Assembly: GCA_948471205.1 (NCBI GenBank)
Contig: CAOKRT010000003.1
Span: 104,143-168,142, forward strand
Reading direction: 5' to 3'
Origin: an uncultured Oscillospiraceae bacterium
GTDB taxonomy: Bacteria; Bacillota; Clostridia; Oscillospirales; Acutalibacteraceae
Length of the DNA: 64,000 bases
In this document: in pieces, positions 60,569-64,000 of the stretch
Numbering within the stretch: position 1 is the stretch's first letter
Layout of the letters: each line of letters opens with the position of its first letter
Position numbers and translations under genes: made by a program
The notes under the pieces: generated by a model
The model's database searches: none
The model's input: the letters and a program-made list of their open reading frames with translations, nothing else
Told to the model about the DNA's origin: nothing

Positions 60569-61382
60569 TTAAACCGCCCTTAAAAGAAACGGAAACCCCC
60601 ACACCGCTTGGGCTTATCGAAATGTTTGGTGAAACCGAAATTCTATAATGTGCATATGCACAGTCTATATAAAATTCATTAAATGTGCCTGAAGTTGCTT
60701 TCATTATGAATTTTCCGGTACCTGTATAAGCAAAATAGCCGTATGTTCCAATAGGCACCCTTGCATATATGGATTGATTATCATTAACATTCCATTCCAC
60801 TTTTGCTGTTGTTGTAGCAGCACCGGCAACATTTGGATTGATTTTAGTTAAAGTAACAGCTACATTATTTCCGTCAACTTTTGAATAATTTATTGTTGCA
60901 CCGCTTGTAGTTTTCCAAGCAACAGCAACACAATCAATGTATTGAATCAATGTTGTTTTATTCCATTTCCAGGAAACTGTGCCGGTTGCCTGCTTTCCAT
61001 TAGTTATATTACTGAACTTTAAAGTAATTGTAAGAGAATTAGAGTTGATCTTTCCTCTTGCTTTTCCACCTGAAGCAACATAATTTCGAAGTTCACAAAT
61101 TTCTTCCGGAGAATAATTGTAAAGAGCAAGAATTTCGTCACTTAATTTTGCTCTTTCGGAAAGAGCTTCAAAATAATTAAAGGTTTGGATTTCTTCAATT
61201 TCTTTGTTTGTATATCCCATTTTTTGTAATTCTTCATCAGAAGTATTTTTCAGTTTTTCTATTATCTCTTCTTCACTTACAATGAATGTTTGGCTGTTTG
61301 GTTCGTTTTCGTTTGCAAAAGCGCTCATTGGAATAATTGTAATTAAGATTACTACTAAAACAGCAGAAATTATTTTTTTCAT
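60507..61382 (-). CDS. Secreted beta-rich protein of cassette 1
   Basis: The 291-residue protein has a clear signal peptide (KKIISAVLVVILITIIPMSA, cleavage after AFA at residue 23). A helical acidic region follows (residues 30-105; SEEEIIEKL, SPEEICELRNYV), then a Thr/Ser/Val-rich, mostly beta-strand domain. The C-terminal CAYAHYRISVSPNISIS-GVGVSVSF block is shared with the protein at 62531 (AYCHKQI..SISIS..GSVSFS). There is no anchor, so it is probably released. It is followed by a small membrane protein gene in the same operon. I recognise no family; a secreted effector or bacteriocin-like role is only a guess. Confidence 0.65.
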   Translation of the reverse strand: MKKIISAVLVVILITIIPMSAFANENEPNSQTFIVSEEEIIEKLKNTSDEELQKMGYTNKEIEEIQTFNYFEALSERAKLSDEILALYNYSPEEICELRNYVASGGKARGKINSNSLTITLKFSNITNGKQATGTVSWKWNKTTLIQYIDCVAVAWKTTSGATINYSKVDGNNVAVTLTKINPNVAGAATTTAKVEWNVNDNQSIYARVPIGTYGYFAYTGTGKFIMKATSGTFNEFYIDCAYAHYRISVSPNISISPSGVGVSVSFKGGLNDDMHLKRVYNSSFNIVEDY

Positions 61383-61411
61383 AATATCATATTTCCTTTC
61401 AAATTTAAATT

Positions 61412-61444
61412 TTATATTTTATATTTTAAGAGTAAATAAACCAT
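61412..61444 (-). CDS. Short upstream ORF (10 codons) before the cassette 1 secreted gene
   Basis: GGAGGAGAG (61458-61450 on the minus strand) is followed after five bases by ATG and an ORF MVYLLLKYKI that stops with TAA. The Shine-Dalgarno sequence is the strongest in the transcript and the start region is conserved in the second block (63603-63623), where the ORF is only six codons. It may act as a leader ORF. Confidence 0.4.
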   Translation of the reverse strand: MVYLLLKYKI

Positions 61445-61491
61445 CGGACTCTCCTCCAATTTGGAAAATTTTGGAATAATATTCCTATTCA

Positions 61492-61533
61492 ACAATAACA
61501 CATAAATATTTTATTGTCAACAATATGTTTTCA
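61492..61533 (-). promoter_or_regulatory. Promoter and shared 40-bp site of cassette 1
   Basis: On the minus strand TTGACA (61520-61515) and TATTGT (61497-61492) are 17 bases apart. The + strand site 61494-61533 begins AATAACACATAAATATT and ends TATGTTTTCA, like the site at 50583-50622 in the XRE/DUF4234 region. Confidence 0.65.
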
Positions 61534-61625
61534 GGAAAAGTATTTACAGAAAATATATTGTATGCTAAGGATAAAACCGGGATCATTTCAAACGCGTAAT
61601 AACAGCCATATCTTTTGAACAAAAC

Positions 61626-61676
61626 ACTATGCCAACAGCAGATTCTGATGCAGGTGCAACTGTTAAACGCAAATAA
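61626..61676 (+). pseudogene. Degenerate fragment of the rplL 3' end, copy B
   Basis: CTATGCCAACAGCAGATTC continues as GATGCAGGTGCAACTGTTAAACGCAAATAA. This matches the last codons of rplL (60069-60140) with a deletion of about 24 bases and several substitutions. The downstream TTCAGTTCTCTATAAAAGG and terminator are nearly unchanged. It has no start and no function as a gene. Confidence 0.85.
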
Positions 61677-61824
61677 TTCAGTTCTCTATAAAAGGAAAGA
61701 CGATGTGAGCAATCACATCGTCTTTTTTTATTACTTTTATGTAATACAAAACAGGAGAAAAAATTAATGAATTTTTTGAAATATGAATAGTTGTTTGTGT
61801 TTTTTAAGCACGTGCTCAAACGGT

Positions 61825-62025
61825 TCAATAAAATTTGTGTTCTTCTTCATTATCATCTTTATCTTTGGGCAGTGCGTTTAAAATCTTTTTTGCGTAATAT
61901 GGAACAGAAATACATATGGATGCCAATGCACTTAATATAAGCCTATCAACAAATTCCACTTGATGGAAAAGTGAAAAAATAGATATAATAATTGATGCAA
62001 CAATGAATATAATTAAACTTAACAT
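61825..62025 (-). CDS. Small membrane protein of cassette 2 (paralogue of 60287)
   Basis: The 66-residue protein has two hydrophobic helices (LSLIIFIVASIIISIFSLF and VDRLILSALASICISVPYY) and an acidic/basic tail ending in EEEHKFY. The last 28 residues are identical to the cassette 1 protein, while the first half differs. AGGAGA precedes the ATG. Last gene of the cassette 2 operon. Function unknown; an immunity-type role would fit a secreted-toxin model but is not shown. Confidence 0.65.
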   Translation of the reverse strand: MLSLIIFIVASIIISIFSLFHQVEFVDRLILSALASICISVPYYAKKILNALPKDKDDNEEEHKFY

Positions 62026-62052
62026 ATTTTGTCTCCTATTCGTAATTTTCTG

Positions 62053-62214
62053 TTACTTAATATATAAGTATAAAACTATTATTACTAAAAGCAGAAAAAT
62101 AATCCATCCGCCAATGTGGCAAAGCTTTCTTTGCAGTGTAATACTTTCTTTCAAAAGTTCAGTAACGGTTTCTTTCTTTTCGGATACTTCTAATTCATTG
62201 TCTTTGTTCATCAT
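62053..62214 (-). CDS. 53-residue single-pass membrane protein of cassette 2
   Basis: The frame starts with ATG-ATG (62214 or 62211) after AGGAGG and ends with TAA at 62053. It encodes a charged N-terminal half (NKDNELEVSEKKETVTELLK) and one C-terminal helix (GGWIIFLLLVIIVLYLYI). It is tightly packed between two cassette genes (23 bases before, 27 after), which supports it as real. No family recognised. Confidence 0.65.
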   Translation of the reverse strand: MMNKDNELEVSEKKETVTELLKESITLQRKLCHIGGWIIFLLLVIIVLYLYIK

Positions 62215-62237
62215 CTGCCTCCTGAATTGTTAAAAAA

Positions 62238-62516
62238 TTAATCCTTTTTATCTTCTTTGTTTGCCGAATCCTTCATTCCAAAATATTCATCCAATTCTTC
62301 CATGCTTTTAAAATTCGGTTTGTTTTCTTTATTTTTCATAAATAATCCCACAATACAGAATATTAATCCGATTATAGGTGAAAATAAACCGATTGTAATA
62401 ATTATGTTTGAGAAAAAATCGGGTTCTCCGTTTTCCATTAAGCACCATGCGTAAGGAAAAAATGCAATCAGTGCAATTCCGAACAGCAATAATTTTATAT
62501 CAATGTTATTTTTCAT
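62238..62516 (-). CDS. 92-residue two-helix membrane protein of cassette 2
   Basis: It starts at ATG 62516 with AAAGGGGG about seven bases upstream. Two hydrophobic helices (IKLLLFGIALIAFFPYAWCL and IIITIGLFSPIIGLIFCIVGLF) are followed by a charged tail (KNKENKPNFKSMEELDEYFG). An open frame upstream of the ATG belongs to the preceding gene's region and is not used. No family recognised. Confidence 0.65.
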   Translation of the reverse strand: MKNNIDIKLLLFGIALIAFFPYAWCLMENGEPDFFSNIIITIGLFSPIIGLIFCIVGLFMKNKENKPNFKSMEELDEYFGMKDSANKEDKKD

Positions 62517-62530
62517 TTTATTACCCCCTT

Positions 62531-63532
62531 TTAAGCATATATAAGAATAGGCTCTATCTTGTATTCTTTTTTTGTTCCTGATAATGAAAAACTTACACTT
62601 CCGTTTGAGGCACTTATTGAAATACTTCCTAAGGCAATTTGTTTGTGGCAATATGCACTTTGAATATTATTTGCTGAATTTTTTGTAAAAATAACTCTGT
62701 ATCTAATAAATGAAGAAATAGAAGATACGGATTTTGAATGGTTGTTTGTTATCCTATTACATACATGTCCTGATGCAGAAGCATTTATTAATTTAAAACG
62801 AATTGCTGCAAATGTTGTTGCACTGTATTCAAAATTCACACCGCTATTATTATTTGTTGTTTCCCATTTATAAGTCTTTTTTGTTCCACAACAATTAATT
62901 GTTTCTGATAAATATCCATATTTATTATTATATGTATTATCATATTTTCCGGTATGCCCTATTGTTAGTACATCTTCAAAAAAACAAGATGGGATTTTAA
63001 GCCAAGTAGCTTCAGCAGAGATAATATAGTATTTATAATTTGAAGATTCAGAAGCTAAAAGATACGATGTTCTAATTTTCATATAACCATTTGGGGATGT
63101 CCATTCGTTTAATGGTGTTATTGATGCCATATTTTCTCTGATTTTTTCAACAGCTACTGCACTTTCTGCTTCATTTTTTGATATATATTCCGTTTGCCCA
63201 TCTTCTGAAACTTTAATATATTGATCAACAATTGAAATTTCATTAAATCCAATAGTTTCTAATATGATTTCGTCAGGTAAATTCGAATAATCCTGATTTG
63301 TATATTCAAGAATAAATTTGGCTAATTCAAGGTCATTAGTATCAGGAATCAATTCTTTTGTTTTTGTTACAAAATCTTCAATATTTTTATATGTAATGGT
63401 TTGATAGTTTTCTGATTTGTCAATTTGTTTTTCTATTATATTGTCTGCAATCGATTTAAAGCTTATTGCTTGATTTGATTGCCCGGCAAATGAATAAAAT
63501 GGCATTGAAACCATAATCAATATGGAAAGCAA
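62531..63532 (-). CDS. Secreted beta-rich protein of cassette 2, with a probable frameshift in the signal peptide
   Basis: The readable frame begins at TTG 63532 (LLSILIMVSMPFYSFA), which is only the second half of a signal peptide. An ATG at 63561 behind GAAAGGA reads MKITKKFF and then runs out of frame to a stop; the two pieces would join if one base were added in the A6 or T6 tract at 63541-63552. The mature part has a helical region (residues ~20-120) and a Ser/Thr/Asn-rich beta domain with a CC pair (TINCCGTKK). It ends with the AYCHKQI..SISIS..GSVSFS block shared with the cassette 1 protein. Function unknown. Confidence 0.6.
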   Translation of the reverse strand: MLSILIMVSMPFYSFAGQSNQAISFKSIADNIIEKQIDKSENYQTITYKNIEDFVTKTKELIPDTNDLELAKFILEYTNQDYSNLPDEIILETIGFNEISIVDQYIKVSEDGQTEYISKNEAESAVAVEKIRENMASITPLNEWTSPNGYMKIRTSYLLASESSNYKYYIISAEATWLKIPSCFFEDVLTIGHTGKYDNTYNNKYGYLSETINCCGTKKTYKWETTNNNSGVNFEYSATTFAAIRFKLINASASGHVCNRITNNHSKSVSSISSFIRYRVIFTKNSANNIQSAYCHKQIALGSISISASNGSVSFSLSGTKKEYKIEPILIYA

Positions 63533-63602
63533 GGTGCAAAAAACTTTTTTGTTATTTTCATTAGATATTATTTCCTTTCAAATTTAAATTTTGTATTTTA
63601 TG

Positions 63603-63623
63603 TTAAGAAAGTAAATAAACCAT
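63603..63623 (-). CDS. Short upstream ORF (6 codons) before the cassette 2 secreted gene
   Basis: The same GGAGGAGAGTCCG-ATG start as at 61444 is followed by MVYLLS and TAA. The conserved start with a diverged end suggests initiation rather than the peptide sequence matters, if it is used at all. Confidence 0.35.
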   Translation of the reverse strand: MVYLLS

Positions 63624-63670
63624 CGGACTCTCCTCCAATTTGTAAAAATTTGGTAAACTATCCCTATTCA

Positions 63671-63712
63671 ACAATAACACATAAATATTTTATTGTCAAC
63701 AATATGTTTTCA
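63671..63712 (-). promoter_or_regulatory. Promoter and shared 40-bp site of cassette 2
   Basis: On the minus strand TTGACA (63699-63694) and TATTGT (63676-63671) are 17 bases apart. The site 63673-63712 is identical in layout to the one at 61494-61533 and close to that at 50583-50622. Confidence 0.65.
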
Positions 63713-63803
63713 GGAAAAGTATTTGCAAAAAATATATTGTTTGCAAAGGATGAAACCGGGATCATTTCAAACGCGCAATAGCAGCCATATCTTTTGAACA
63801 AAG

Positions 63804-63854
63804 CACTATGCCACAGCAGATTCTGAATCAGGTGTAACTGTTAAACGTAAATAA
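63804..63854 (+). pseudogene. Degenerate fragment of the rplL 3' end, copy C
   Basis: CTATGCCACAGCAGATTCTG continues as AATCAGGTGTAACTGTTAAACGTAAATAA, a further decayed copy of copy B with an internal TAA in the rplL frame. The terminator hairpin follows at 63873-63907, nearly identical to that of rplL. Confidence 0.85.
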
Positions 63855-63910
63855 TTCAGTTCTCTATAAAAGGAAAGACGATGTGATTGCTCACATCGTC
63901 TTTTTTTGTA

Positions 63911-64000
63911 TTGTTTAGCAATGGTTGATAACCCCCGGTTCTACCGGGGGGAATAGAAAGCTTCAGTAAAAATAAAACCGCCGAGCTTGAAGCAAGGCGA
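63911..64000 (+). mobile_element. End of an IS200/IS605-like element, partial
   Basis: Just beyond the repeat, GGTTGATAACCCCCGG-TTCTA-CCGGGGGG forms a perfect subterminal hairpin (63932-63950) near the start of unrelated sequence, as at the ends of IS200/IS605 elements that are mobilised by a Y1 transposase. No transposase codons are within the window, so the call rests on the hairpin and on the abrupt end of the repeat. Confidence 0.4.

Larger units (their letters stand above)
61391..61729. repeat. Direct repeat, copy 1 (promoter/leader block plus rplL 3' fragment and terminator)
   Basis: These ~339 bases match 63570-63907 with scattered substitutions and a few indels. The block holds, on the minus strand, the promoter, short uORF and ribosome region of the secreted-protein gene. 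On the + strand it ends with a degenerate rplL tail (61626-61676) and the rplL terminator hairpin (61696-61729). Confidence 0.85.
63570..63907. repeat. Direct repeat, copy 2 (promoter/leader block plus rplL 3' fragment and terminator)
   Basis: It matches 61391-61729. It holds the minus-strand promoter of the second secreted gene and, on the + strand, another degenerate rplL tail (63804-63854) and the terminator hairpin (63873-63907). The spacing between copies is about 2.18 kb. Confidence 0.85.

Noticed and set aside
1-64000. CRISPR arrays, rRNA genes, complete prophage or integrase genes
   Set aside because: No regularly spaced short repeats, rRNA segments or integrase/transposase codons are seen within the window.

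Overview
The window looks like chromosome of a low-GC, spore-forming, anaerobic member of the Clostridia (Oscillospiraceae/Ruminococcaceae type). Evidence: SpoVT behind a sigma-G-like promoter and two stand-alone Spo0A-type DNA-binding proteins; rubrerythrin, a flavin reductase-rubredoxin fusion and an NfnAB pair (anaerobic redox enzymes); meso-DAP synthesis through dapL/dapF; a glgB-glgC-glgD-glgA glycogen operon of the Firmicutes type; consensus TTGACA-17-TATAAT promoters; AT-rich codon use. The species cannot be named from the sequence.

Layout. 0-2.2 kb: the end of a cupin-type (KduI/IolB-like) gene, an iron alcohol dehydrogenase and an EamA transporter. 2.2-5.5 kb: a leader peptide plus attenuator before a small P-loop kinase, then a phage-like remnant (broken mini-gene, holin, GH25 endolysin) and two Spo0A-C proteins. 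5.6-13.7 kb: tRNA-Pro, a PurF-like protein lacking the catalytic Cys, a YczE membrane protein, SpoVT, a PHP protein, NfnAB, an acetyltransferase and thioredoxin. 13.9-17.2 kb: nadA-nadB-nadC plus a small ferredoxin. 17.4-25.1 kb: HAD phosphatase, metallophosphoesterase, murA, walJ, rlmH, a second leader-peptide/attenuator unit before a GNAT gene, and asnB. 25.1-26.4 kb: tRNA-Thr, tRNA-Tyr and tRNA-Ser, with a duplicated tRNA-Thr 3' end. 26.5-38.9 kb: hisHF, rlmB, a pseudo-P-type ATPase, rubrerythrin, CorA, Tex, an AraC/EamA/DUF2000 set, DUF2804 and YdeI. 38.9-44.6 kb: the glycogen operon, divergent from an ANTAR regulator. 45.6-50 kb: dapF, a pseudoknotted leader, dapL, purC and purB. 50-56.3 kb: DUF4234 with a divergent XRE regulator, a secreted propeller protein, a nucleotidyltransferase and two FAD proteins. 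56.3-60.1 kb: rpmG-secE-nusG-rplK-rplA and rplJ-rplL with ribosomal-protein leaders.

60.1-64.0 kb is the most unusual part. Directly after rplL, on the opposite strand, lie two successive cassettes. Each encodes a secreted beta-rich protein and one or more tiny membrane proteins. Each cassette ends (on the + strand) in a degenerate copy of the rplL 3' end plus its terminator, and both carry the same ~340-bp promoter/leader block. That block contains a 40-bp site that is almost the same as the one between the XRE and DUF4234 genes 10 kb away. Together this suggests an undescribed regulon of small secreted proteins that has grown by tandem duplication beside rplL. An IS200/IS605-like end begins at the right edge.

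Other items that stand out: the two 34-codon leader ORFs followed by matching 12-bp attenuator hairpins, the pseudoknot leader of dapL, and the P-type ATPase homologue without catalytic motifs.
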